NCBI GenBank assembly: GCA_018466975.1
Contig: CM031553.1
Coordinates: forward strand, 620,001-684,000
DNA: 64,000 nucleotides
From: Sparassis latifolia
Lineage: Eukaryota > Basidiomycota > Agaricomycetes > Polyporales > Sparassidaceae
Direction of reading: 5' to 3'
Shown: piece by piece, positions 48,560 through 59,487 of the stretch
How positions within the stretch are numbered: position 1 is the first letter of the stretch
How the letters are laid out: each line of letters opens with the position of its first letter
Program-made: the position numbers and the translations under genes
The notes under the pieces: model-generated
The model's database searches: none
What the model saw: only the letters and a program-made list of their open reading frames with translations
Told to the model about the DNA's origin: nothing

Positions 48560-51500
48560 GCCAGTGGTGTGATCACACCTGCAGTGGCCCCTGGTGCATT
48601 CCAGATAGAGCACGAGGCTGTAGTCCACGGTTATGGATATAAAAAGGTTGACAAGCATGTCAAGCCTGTTCCAGGAATACTGGTGGACAAGTTCCAGATC
48701 ATGCGGCGCATTCTCCGCGACCCCATGCAGAACCTCTCATCACTCCCCTTTCACCCACCAGACTTTGTCGGCGGATCACATTATACAGAGGAATGACGGT
48801 GGGACCTTAACATCAACAGCGACGGGTTTCTCTGGGAGAAGGAGGTGAAGCTGTTCAATCACATCCTCTATCTCCATGAGCAAGCGTTCGCCTGGGATGA
48901 GTCCGAAAAAGGGAAATTTAGTGACGAATATTTCGAACCAATCCAAATTCCCTATCAGCAGCATGTCCCTTGGGCATTGCGCAACATTCCTATTCTGCCG
49001 GGAATCCGCGAGCAAGTTATTCAAGTCATTTGCGATAAAATCGCATCAGGTGTATACGAGCCATCGAACTCATCCTACTGATCACACTGGTTCTGCGTCC
49101 TGAAGAAGGATGGGAAGTCGCTACGTTTGATACATGATCTCCAGCCACTAAATGCCATTGTGATTCGAGATTCGGCAGCACCGCCACAGATTGAGGATAT
49201 AGCGGAGGCGTTCGGTGGATGCTCTTGCTATGCGAGCTTCAACCTGTTCATCGTGTTCGACCAAAGGGCTCTTCACCTGGACTCCCGTGACCTGACGACC
49301 TTCCAGAGCCCGCTCGGAGCACTCCACCTGACCACCATTCTGATGGGGTATACCAACTCAGTCCAGATCATGCATGGCGACGTGACCTTCATTTTACAAG
49401 ATGAGATACCACATGTCATGATTCCCTACATCGACGACATCCCTGTAAAGAATGGGACAATGTGATACAAGATGTCTGATGGAGGATATGAAGTCATCCC
49501 CCAGAACTCTGAAATACGTCGCTTCATCTGGGAGCATGCAGAGAACGTCAACCGCGTGATTCATCGTCTGGAGATGGCCGGTGCGACACTGTCGGGAAAG
49601 AAATGCAACATCTGCGGACCGGAACTTGAATACCTTGGTGGGTTGTACAACTATGAAGGTCGGTGGCCCTTGCCATCTCGTATACAGAAGATTGTCGATT
49701 GGCCGGCATGTACGACTGTCACAGAAGTCCGTGGATTTCTTGGGACCTGTGGTCTCGTTCGGCTCTTTATCAAAGATTATGCGAAGATGGCATGGCCTCT
49801 GACTACCCTGACGCATAAGGAGACAGAGTTCAGTTGGGGCGACGAGGAGGATGCAGTCATGGTGCAGATAAAACAGGCTGTACAGTCCTGTGGGGCATTG
49901 GTTCCCATTGATTATGCATCGTTGTGCATCGTTATCCTCGCGGTCGACTCGTCAAACATTGCTGTCGGTTTTGTCCTTTTCCAACTTGGCGAAGATGGGA
50001 AGCGACGCCCAAACCGTTTCAGATCCATCACTTGGAACAAGCGCGAGTTACGATACTCACAAGCGAAGGTCGAATTGTATGGTCTCTTTCGCGCTCTCCG
50101 CGTGGTTTGGATCTACGTCATTGGGGTTGCAAACCTGGTCATAGAAGTCGACGTGAAATACATCAAAGGAATGCTAAATAACCCCGACATCTAACCCAAT
50201 GCTACAATCAACCATTGGATCGCTGGTATCCTACTATTTGACTTCCGCCTCATACACGTACCAGGTTCATGCCACACTGGGGCTGATGGTTTATCACATC
50301 CCCCCCGCGCAAACGAAGACCCCGAGGAGGACGATGACTTCGAGCAGTGGTTAGACGAAGCTAACACCTTCACTATTGATGCCGCAAATTCCGGAATAAT
50401 GTGTGAAGGGTGGCACGCCTGTGCCCCGGGGACTGTCTTGACTGGCTTGAGTGCTAGGACACCAGATGTTGCAGTCTACACCTTGGCCCCGGAAGACGTC
50501 GAGATTCCACGAATGACAAAGGCCATGGCTAGGAATGCATGCGTTCTCAAAGTTCGTGATTTCCTACGTGATCCCGAGGTTGCTATGAGTGTGCCAATAA
50601 AAGAACACCATCAATTCCTCAGATATGCATCGGACTTCTTCCTCAGGGATGGGAACCTCTGGTGAAAGGACCCGAGCGGCAGGCACAAACTATTTGTCGA
50701 TGAGGGAAGATGCTACATGCTTATCTGACAGGCGCATGATGACCTCGGCCACAAGGGAATTTTCATGGTGCAGACACGCTTGCTGGAATGCTTTTGGTGG
50801 CCACTCTTAGACCAGGATGTATGATGGTACGTGGGCACATGCCACAAATGCCAGGTCTGCCAGATGACGAAGATGCACATTCCACCAATGGTTGTGCTTC
50901 CTTCCGCACTCTTTCACAAGGCGCACATGGACACGATGCTCATGCCACGGGCAGGAGGGTACCGATATATCGTACAAGCGTGCTGCTCACTTACCTCATA
51001 TCCCGAATGGCGAATGCTCTGACAGGAGAATGGGCAGACCCTTGGCGCATTCATCTTTGAAGAAATCCTTTGTCGCTGGGGGTCAGTTGCAGAAATTGTC
51101 ACCGATAACGGCTCCGCTTTTGTTCAGGCACTAGACTATTTGGCTCAGCAATACAAGATTCATCATATCCGAATTTCCCCATACAACTCCCAGGCAAATG
51201 GGCTTGTGGAACGCCGACATCTGGATGTGCGAGAGGCTGCAATGAAAATGTGTCTGGGAGACGAGCGGAAGTGGCCTACAGTCATGCCCGCAGTTTTCTG
51301 GGCAGAGCGCATCACAATTCAGCGATCTACAGGATACTCCCCATATTACATGGCACATGGGACCGAACCATTGTTCCCCTTCAACATCGCAGAAGCGACG
51401 TACCTGGTTCTATATGAGGGTGTGCAGATGACCCAGATTGAACTTTTGGCACACCGGGCTCCTCGGTTACAAAAGCGGGAAGAGGACTTAGAGGAAGTAC

Positions 51501-51859
51501 ATGAGCATGTCATCCGAGCAAGGTACAAGTCAATGGAGCAGTTTGCGCAAGAGTTTCATGCGACGATCAAGTCTTATGACTTCAAGCCGGGCGATATAGT
51601 CCTGGTTCGAAATTCTCGAATTAATATGGAGCTCAACCGTAAGATGAAGCCGCGTTACTTGGGACCCATGGTAGTTGTTCGACAAACCGAGGGGGGATCG
51701 TACATCCTCGCGAAACTGGATGGTGCGGTGTCTCAGCTACATTTTGCAGCTTTCCGCATTGTTCCTTACAAGTACCGATCTCATGCCGATCTCCACTTCA
51801 CCCCGTTGTCTGACGCCGATGAGACGGACAGCGCTGCTGGATCGGATGATGAGGTTTGA
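48560..51859 (+). pseudogene. pol region: reverse transcriptase, RNase H, integrase
   Basis: The Ty3 pol order is clear. Pre-RT: VKPVPGILVDKFQIMRRIL, INSDGFLWEKEVKLFNHIL, FAWDESEKGKFSDEYFEPI. RT: SGVYEPSNSSY, LKKDGKSLRLIHDLQPLNAI, TTFQSPLGALHLTTILMGYT, active site IPYIDDIPV. RNase H: VILAVDSSNIAVGFVLFQLG and ELRYSQAKVELYGLFRALR. Integrase: the zinc finger HDDLGHKG...CHKCQVCQ, catalytic Asp in AHMDTM, Asp in IVTDNGSAFV, and Glu in NGLVERRHLDVRE. The C-terminal part GDIVLVRNSR...KMKPRYLGPM resembles the GPY/F module. TGA stops fall after TEE (48796), SNSSY (49081), KNGTM (49464), GNLW (50665) and elsewhere. Several are at positions where homologs have Arg, as expected from CGA to TGA. The copy cannot make an intact polyprotein. 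Confidence 0.85.
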
Positions 51860-52084
51860 TGTCAGCATGTACCCGTTCCAGCTGTTTGGACAAAAATTTT
51901 AATCTTTGTTTAATTGATCATGACATTCCTATTAAGAATACTGCATTCCGACACCATGAATATTGTACAAGTCATAATAACAGAACAGAGTTGCGCTGGA
52001 TCCCACAATGCTATCGTACACTACCGCAATCCCGGACCAATGATCCCCTTCGCTTCACATCTCCCATCCTTCGCTTCGCATCTC

Positions 52085-53633
52085 CTAATCTTCCCCATTG
52101 AAATCGATATGTTCATCCCCTTCCGCGCCCGTCGATATGCTATGAATGACCTCATCTTCCTCCTCAGAGGGAAACTCGTCATCCAACCCCTCCAAATCCC
52201 TGACGCGTTTCTCCAACTCGAGCAATCCCTGCGTCACCTCGCAGTGATGGGCAGAAACCATGTTGACGCAAGTGGCGAGGACACCGAAGTGAGTGGCGAA
52301 GAGAGCGGGGTTGCCACCGAGTGCACCCATGATGGCGTCGAGCTGCGAGCGCATCATATGTTGGCTATCCTCAAGCGCCCGTGTGCATTGCCAGTTACGC
52401 CTAAGTGTGAACTCGAGTGTCGCGATCTGCTCGGTCAGCTGCAGCGACTGGAAGTTGGCCAGGAGAACATCCGCAAAATACGAATGGAAAGTCATGTGAT
52501 GCAGTGGGTCGTCAAGAGATATGGCAGGGACACTTGGACTACCATGACTTCCCTGCAATCCGGTGTGCTCGATGGGAGATGACGCAATGCGCAAGGATCA
52601 TGCAGACGTCTGGCGACTGATGGAGCGGTCAGACGGGCATCTGGGAAGCATGGCAGTAACATGCAGCGCAGGATGGGAGTACCTGTCATCCATCGTGTCG
52701 GCCGCGATGGATTGCGAGTGCGAGGGTGCACTCATCTGAAGTTGAGGGGGAGGCATGGATGACGCTGCGCGGATCGGCGCCGGGTCATCGATCATCATCG
52801 GATCGGTTGGCAGAGAGGCAGTGTGACACTTCACTGGATGCTCCTCACTCACGATCAATCTGATCGGCAGTGGAGACGGGTGGCGACTCTGCGCGGATGG
52901 CGCAACAGGAGCCATACTGATGATGGTGGCAGACGAAGCGACGGATCCACGATTGATCGAACCTGTGCTCCCCGTCTCGCAGTTCAAAGTGAGATGCATC
53001 GGTTGGGAAGCAGACACGGTCAATGCAGGCTGCGGGAGGGGCGATGTGATCATGAGCTTGGTACTTTGCGTGCTGCAGGTACCTGAAGTTGCGATCTTTG
53101 GAGCAGGTGGAGCGACGGGTCACGGGCGGATTACCTTCTTCCCCTCTTTCTTGGACATAGATGATGCAGGCAGGGGCACCATGAGGGACTTGTATGTAGC
53201 CAATGCATCTTCGATTTCGGTGCAGCTTTCGAGTGTAAGGGGGACCTTGAACCCCTCCATGATTAAATGCGCGTGCATGGCCCACGCGCGCTCCTGCATA
53301 TCCGAAATCCACCATAGCTTAACCCTTGAATACTGGAGAGGGATGGTGATGTACAATGTGATCCCTCAGACCCTCAGCCCATCCGCGATCTCACATGCAT
53401 GGGACCTTCATCGCTGCGACGAGCTCCATGATGAACACTGCATAGTCTTTCATTTGCAGACCAGCGAATTCCGACATGGTGTGGGTGGAGGAGTTTTGGG
53501 AGATAAGGTTGAAGGGCTGAAAAGGAACACATGCGGCTGACATTCCCAGGAGGCCCGGAATCTGTATAGGCACGAGAATGCGGGTAGAAGCGCCCCGTCG
53601 CGCTGATCGCACACCTCCCAGAAATATTCGCAA
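52085..53633 (-). CDS. antisense accessory gene of the LTR element, distal part
   Basis: Several minus-strand frames follow one another. The first is FNLISQNSSTHTMSEFAGLQ with MKDYAVFIMELVAAMKVPCM. The next is LWWISDMQERAWAMHAHLIM with EDALATYKSLMVPLPASSMS. A Ser/Pro/Thr-rich stretch follows, and the last is the 169-codon frame 52594-52085 (FADVLLANFQSLQLTEQIAT, LELEKRVRDLEGLDDEFPSE), which ends acidic and helical. Frame changes could be introns or decay. I do not recognise the family. Its position, antisense and downstream of integrase, parallels the neighbouring zinc-cluster gene. Confidence 0.4.
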
Positions 53634-53704
53634 TTCTATCGAGTGTGGGGCGGGGACAATATCTGGGCAGCTCAGAGGCCAGGAATAATACTAATACAAA
53701 GTAT

Positions 53705-54893
53705 CTACACCTCTTCATCATCGTCGTTCTCTTCCGACCCAGCTGGAACCTTGTTGTCTGCATCTGAGTCGGGCTGTTCTGCATACAAAGTGGGGATGGT
53801 TACCCCGGCTCCGCGGAGTGCGTTCGCCATAGTCACAAAGTCGGCAGCCATCCGATCCTGCTTCTGGCAGATGTAACACAATGCAGTGTCGAAGCCATTG
53901 ACGCGGGTGGCGAGGTCATCAGGATCGGCGGCAGATGTGGGAGCACTGCGAAGTTTGTTCAAAAGGGCGGTCGCCTTGTTGTTGTCCCGCTTCAGGTGCT
54001 CTTGTTCCTCCTCCAAACTCGTAATGCGAGCCTCGAGGTCTTGCAGTAGGTCCTTCTGCGACTCGCAAATGAGCGCATCACGGTGAGGGCGAGGCATGGG
54101 TGGTATGTCGACATACGGGACGCAGCCTCTGACAGGACCTGCGTCCTCCATAGATGACGATTCTGCCACACGACAGGCTCCCGAGGTGGTAGCTGTCTTG
54201 CCACGGGATCGCTTCATCTGTGGTCCTGGTGATCCCGCGGTGCGGGTGGACGTTGCTAGTGGGGGAGGAATTAGTGAGAGCATGATCAAGGAGATATCGA
54301 CTTGGACGCACGTTGGGATTTCGCCCTCTGCTTTGCATACATGCACCTGCACCTCCGCACCTGACATCTGGCACAGGATCCTCGCACGGAGGTGCCAAAC
54401 TCGCAATCCACCTCGGCGATCTGACAGGCATCACAAGCGGGAATGTGGATCGATGGAGGCGGCGCAGCGCGATGCTCAACCTCAGTGAAATAATCATGGC
54501 CCAGCGCGAGCCGCTCCATGGCAGCATCAATCTCATCTTGTGAAGGCTCCAGAAGGAGGGCACTGGGAAATGACTGCATGCGGGCATGAACGATCACGTC
54601 CATGAACGCTGTGCGAATTGCGTCGATCTCCCGGGGATCGAAATCCAACTCCCCGAAATCGGTGAGGGTCTTGAAGCGAGCCTCCAGGACATCCTGATGG
54701 GAAAGAGGGGGTCAAAGGCAGACAGCGAAGAAGATGGAATATGGACCACCAAATCGGACAGCACATGAGTCCACACCTGCTGCACCTCGTTTTGCGCGGA
54801 CCTATCTCCCTTAGCGAGATGACCTTGGACTTGTGCCAAGGCGTCGCGGAGGTCGTACTCTGCGATAATACAAGCAGTGGAGACTTCAGCCAT
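53705..54893 (-). CDS. antisense accessory gene with Zn2Cys6-like cluster and coiled coil
   Basis: The start is MAEVSTACIIAEYDLRDALA at 54893. After a probable intron come DPREIDAIRTAFMDVIVHAR and the cysteine cluster CDACQIAEVDC...GSCARCQVRRCRC. Its spacing C-x2-C-x6-C-x9-C-x2-C-x6-C fits the fungal Zn2Cys6 DNA-binding cluster. Then come a basic KQRAKSQRAS, a probable intron (about 54.3 kb), a Ser/Pro linker, and a coiled coil (DLLQDLEARITSLEEEQEHL, KRDNNKATALLNKLRSA), ending with an acidic tail. Zn2Cys6 plus coiled coil is the layout of dimeric fungal regulators. A role in controlling the element is inference. Splice sites are approximate. Confidence 0.5.
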
Positions 54894-55249
54894 TTCAGCA
54901 GGAAATCGTGAAAAAGGGGGGGACTATACTACAGGCAACCGACCCGAGGGTGCGCGGAACCCACGCATGAGATCGCGAGTGCTACGCGCAAACATCTACT
55001 CGTGCCGGAAGACTGGGTGCCAGAGTCAGTCCTGCAGAATGCCGGATGAAGCGCCAGTGCTGCGGAGCACCGACCAAGAAGTCTCGCAGAGCGCTGGATC
55101 AAGTGGTGGAGCGCCGACCGAGAGGATCTCGTATAGCGGCGGACTTAGACAATGTCATGCACCCAGTCTGGTGTCGCGTAGTATCTGCGGATCATTCTTG
55201 TGTATGGGCCCAGGTACCCTGATCGAGGATGGTCAGTATTTGAAGTGTT

Positions 55250-55256
55250 GAGGAGA
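55250..55256 (+). promoter_or_regulatory. putative polypurine tract
   Basis: GAGGAGA immediately precedes the TG of the 3' LTR and differs from the bases before the 5' LTR, as expected for a plus-strand primer site. It is short. Confidence 0.4.
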
Positions 55257-56643
55257 TGAAGGGATGCAGAGCGCGCTGAGGTGGGAATCACATCCGGGAA
55301 GCGGTCTCACATTTTGGAGATACTACAGGGTGCTACACAACTGACCCCTAGTCCGACATCAGTTGAAAGCTGGTTATCGGAGGAGGGCACACTAAGAGCC
55401 CGAACGCTACTTCCAATTCCTCGACTGTGATCTGCAACTGTCTCAAAGTACCATCCACCAGCTCGCATCTACCAGTGATTCCACGCATGACATCGTACAG
55501 TTCGCGGGCCGCATTGCACAATGTCTCAACCCAAAGGCGCAAGGTTCCTGATGGCAATAAAAAGCTGAGGAACACGACTCCAGGAAAATAGGGACAGGAT
55601 GACCGCACACCAATGTCAGGGAGACCATCTGGTGGGTGGCCTAAACCAAAGTCCTCGCAGACAGCAGGGTCGTCATACAGAATGCGGGCAGTCAAACCAT
55701 GAGGAATGACTGCAGGAAGGTGATCCACAATTCGGGGTATCATCCGACGACCACCTTCTACAGTGTGAGCTGTTGCCAGGTGTATTTTCACCTGGGCCAG
55801 GACAGGGATATCACGCAGAAGGGGTAGGATGATCCCCACGCTGGCCGCTTCAGACTGAGCTTGGACCATAAGGACCTCAGGAACATGTGAGGGTCAGACA
55901 GTGAAGGATCATATGCTTGTGGGGGCCTCACCAGCAGGATGTGCATCTGGACCGCCCATGCTTTCCACAGGATCAGATCGAAGGGCTTGGTAAAGATCTC
56001 AATGTGAAGAAGAGCTTCTGCGAGGGTGTATTTGCGAAGGATGATGCTGGCGTCCATGGATGGGAGATTGAGTTTAGGATGGGAGATGCCTCCGAAACGA
56101 ACGGGTCCTTATTAGGCGCTCGGGTGGGTTCAGTGACGGAAGGTCCCTCGGAATGAGTAGGAGCGTGAGGGGACGGGATTGCGAGATATGGCGTGATGGG
56201 CAGTGATTCAGCGGAGCGATTGTTAAGCAGATGCGGGCAGTATCGGGAGGGCAGGAAAGGTCAGGACTAGTTAAGTATGATGGCAGGGAAAAAGGGGGGG
56301 GAGGAGAACCCACTGTCCCAGAAGGTACGCTTGTGAAAAGACTCGTTTCACATTCCCATCCCATCCAGTTAGTGCATCTTTGGGCAGTCTTGCATTTTGT
56401 GCGTTTTCTGAGCAGTCTTGCATTTCTGCATTTTAGCGTTCTCCTTAGGGCAGTGCGATTTTAGTCCGATGCGTTGTCCAGCGATCATTGCGACTACAGA
56501 GATTTTCCTAGCTATGCTTTCGGGCCACCCACCTCATACCTCTGGAATAGACTCTTCTCCCTCGTTGCATCTCAGACCCCATGCGAACTTGATTCCGCTC
56601 GTACTCCTCCTTTCCGGCTTGCGACGGAACAACAATCTCGTCA
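55257..56643 (+). repeat. 3' LTR
   Basis: It begins TGAAGGGATGCAGAG and ends CAATCTCGTCA. It differs from the 5' LTR by about 26 substitutions, all but one transitions, and one extra G in a G-run near 56.29 kb. Confidence 0.9.
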
Positions 56644-56737
56644 GCATTGCATCACCGGCACGTGACCATGTCCTCTATGTATGCATACCTCCTTCGCACA
56701 CTAATCCTTGCCTTTTACCTCTCGTTGTCATCTCACC

Positions 56738-58744
56738 ATGGGTCGAACCAATGCCAAAAAACCATTTCCCTCTCACCAGAACCCAGTCGCATTGATTAAG
56801 ATGCCATCTCACTACCCCCCAGCCAGCTCGAGCTCCTCTCAAAAAACTCCGGCATCTTTGCGGGCCTCTCATCCAGTACTCACCAGCACCTGAGGCTCAG
56901 AGGATGGAAATGAAGGTGCTGTTCCACTCAAAAAGAAGAGGACAAATGCAGATCTCGATCGACAACTGGTTTACCACCACAAGAAGCGAGCAAATATCAT
57001 GAACAAAACCAGTGATGAAGACGAAAACAGTGACATGGATAAGGATGAAGATGAGTACAACTCAGACCACGATATACACAAGGACAATGACGACAACGAG
57101 GTAGGGCTTGAAAATGAGGACGAGGATGGAGAAGAGGAACAGGACATGGACGAGGAACAGGAACAGGACAAGGACGAGGAACAGGATGAGGAGGAAGATC
57201 ATAGCTAAGGCTGCAAGCGCGGAATTTCTGAGCTCAACGATCAGTCCAACGCAGTGCCACAGAAATGCTGTCGCATCAAGAAGCTAATGAGGGGCATGGC
57301 GGAGAGACGTGACCCGAAGTATGATCCTGTTACAAACACAGACTCATACTAATTGCAGTGAGCTTCTTTTTGCAGAGTATTCCCTTCACTCAAGCCATAC
57401 CATGATGGCGCCCGATTTATTCCCTGCGCCATCGGTCCGTTCGCATGTCTAATGCAAGCCCTTCAACTTGGCCTGCTTTCGCAACAAGATGACGATGATG
57501 AACTTGATCCACAGGCCCAAGAAGCATTCAATTCAATGTGAGCTCGCCTTAGTGGATGTACGCATCATTTTGATGCGCATATAATGACCTTTACTTTATT
57601 CTCAGGGGCAAAGATGAGCATGAAGAGCTGGCTTACACCTTCAAAGTGATTCTTGGTTTGATGCCTGGTCTTAAGGATCAGCTAGTATACATGAGAGACA
57701 ACATCAATGCCATTGATGTCCTTGGGTCCTACATAAGTCATTGCATATAGTTTACTTATTGGGAACTAATTTCTTGTACAAGCTTAACCATTATGCTACC
57801 GATGCTCGTGAAGATCACCTCGGGTCGCTTCACGAGCGCATTGTCAATTACCTGCCAGATTTCGGTGACGGCTACCCTGTGTTGAAGCCACAAGACAGTA
57901 AGTGGAAGCGTGGCTTCCAGAATCACAACCGGCTGGCTACTTTGCCCACAGTCTATGCTCACGGAGTTCCTCAATGATCCGGATGGGTAAGTGTCTGTAT
58001 GCGAGCGAATTTTATACTGATGATGATGTTCATCAGATTTTGCCGCCAAGTGCGCGACAGTGAGATTGATATACCCTCTGATGAGTTCCCTTCATTTCTG
58101 TACAACGAAGCTCTCTAAAACCCCAACGAATTGAATGCTGGGTTGCTCAGGGGCCCGTTACTTCTCAAGGTGCGTACTATGTTCGCTGGGTAATCCATCG
58201 TAGTGTTACAGTAGTATTACTCAACTAATGGCATTATGCAGTGCTTCAAGTCTTTGATAACTGGCCCCGATAGTGCGTCGTCTGATCACAGAAACCACGA
58301 GAGCAGACCTGGACATCCTCCCCTCGCAAAAAAGTATGACATGACTCAGGTGACTCCTAGGAACATTGCATATTTGGCGGTCCTCGTGAGTACTACTATT
58401 TGAACATCTGTTGATCACATTCTTTAATGGTGCACTTGAGGTTCGATTTCTCCTGAACAGTCAGCACTCGTGGTCCAATGTTGACATGACCTTTGACCTT
58501 GAAGAGTTCTTCTTCGAAATTCTCAAGTTCTTCCAGGATGAAGAATGGGGGAAAGCAACACTGGAATGGTGTAAGTTTCGTGCCCAAGCTTTACTTGTGC
58601 TCACACCACACATTCAGAGCAGTATTCAGCACATTCGCGAAGGGCCAAGGCGGTGCGAAGAAGCAAACCTGGCCACAATCTGCCTCCGCCAAATTGAAGG
58701 CTCAGCGTGCAGCTCAAGCAGCTGCGCAATCCGGCGCTGTGTGA
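56738..58744 (+). pseudogene. DUF6698-type companion gene of the Plavaka transposon, decayed
   Basis: The start is MGRTNAKKPFPSHQNPVALI. A long acidic stretch (DEDENSDMDKDEDEYNSD and following, about 57.0-57.2 kb) precedes conserved blocks. They are KPYHDGAPFIPCAIGPFACL, ELAYTFKVILGLMPGLKDQL, HLGSLHERIVNYLPDFGD, KRGFQNHNRLATLPTVYA, FPSFLYNEAL, LLRGPLLLKCFKSLITGPDS, MTQVTPRNIAYLAV, WSNVDMTFDLEEFFFEILKF and EWCKFRALVFSTFAKGQGG, joined by short introns. The order and motifs fit DUF6698, a family of unknown function common in Agaricomycetes. In-frame stops at 56891-56893 (TGA), about 57206 (TAA) and in EAL*NPNE fit C-to-T decay. Its location, divergent from the transposase and inside the same TIRs, implies it belongs to the transposon. 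Confidence 0.65.
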
Positions 58745-59486
58745 TTCTCATGACGGTAATTATCTGCTTTTTTTTGGCCATATGTGCTTATTGTGTCATT
58801 TACATCTAGCACAAACCTCACCTTACTTGCTGCTGCCACTAACTCTACCTGCAAGTTCCTCTTGCTCACCTTCTTGCTGCCACTCTCATCTGCATCCCTG
58901 TTTTCTGGTGTCTCCTGCACTTGTGTCTCATGCTCTCACTCACTCCTCGTGTTCACACCCACTTGCTGACTCTTCCATGCTCACTCTTTCGTGCTCACTC
59001 TTTCTGCACTTACTGTTTTCGCGCTTTGCTGCTGTACTCAGGTGCTCTCGCAGTGCTTAACCTTCGGCACACGTCACCAGCATTGTTGTTCTCTCTCAGT
59101 GGCCTCGTAGTAGATTTGTATCAGTCTTGTTACATCCAAAATATACCTTTTGTTGGGCCATCTGCAGTGCCTGCTATATGAAGGCAATGAAAGATATATA
59201 AATTGTATTGAAATTATGGAGTCCGTGAATGTATTTACAAAGTTTATACCTTCGCATGCAGACTAATAACCTAACTTTGTAAAGCCGTACATCGGCTGCA
59301 AACTATCGCGCACTCGGCAACGTCTGCAGCTGATTGGTAAGTATGCATTGGACTGCCAATAATTTACATACCGTATATCGACGGAAACCGCTGCATACAG
59401 GTTATCTATCTTGCAGGGTTTGCAGCTCAGGTAAGGTTTACAGCACGCTGCACTGCACTGCATTCCAAATGCACTTTTTGCTGATG
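58745..59486. other. right subterminal region of the Plavaka transposon
   Basis: A CT-rich tract (58.8-59.06 kb, repeated GCTCACTCTTTC words) is followed by about 220 bp with recurring TTTGCAG/CTGCAAAC words. It then reaches the terminal repeat. Such subterminal words could be transposase binding sites, as in other cut-and-paste elements. No gene is supported. Confidence 0.4.
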
Positions 59487-59487
59487 T

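Larger units (their letters stand above)
44607..56643 (+). mobile_element. 12-kb Ty3-type LTR retrotransposon with long LTRs and antisense ORFs
   Basis: Direct terminal repeats of 1386 and 1387 bp (44607-45992 and 55257-56643) flank a gag-protease-RT-RNase H-integrase region in Ty3 order. They also flank a 3.4-kb 3' segment carrying two antisense genes. It lies between the two genes of the Plavaka transposon. A clean 5-bp target duplication is not visible (CATGT on the left, GCATT on the right). My hand count of LTR differences is about 26 substitutions plus one indel. That suggests a moderately young insertion, though the pol gene is already broken. Confidence 0.9.
39161..59486. mobile_element. 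Plavaka-type DNA transposon, 20.3 kb including a nested retrotransposon
   Basis: The ends are CATCAGCAAAAGTG (39161 on) and its reverse complement with one extra A (CACTTTTTGCTGATG, ending 59486). The dinucleotide TA is duplicated on both sides. The inverted repeat copy at about 33.52 kb retains the undisrupted site GAGTATATTAGGAG. Inside are a Plavaka-family transposase (minus) and a DUF6698 gene (plus), lying back to back. Without the 12-kb LTR element the transposon would be about 8.3 kb. Both genes carry stops, so this copy is dead. Confidence 0.8.

Noticed and set aside
44602..56648. A 5-bp target duplication for the LTR element
   Set aside because: The flanks CATGT and GCATT are not identical, so I do not claim one; mutation or recombination could have removed it.
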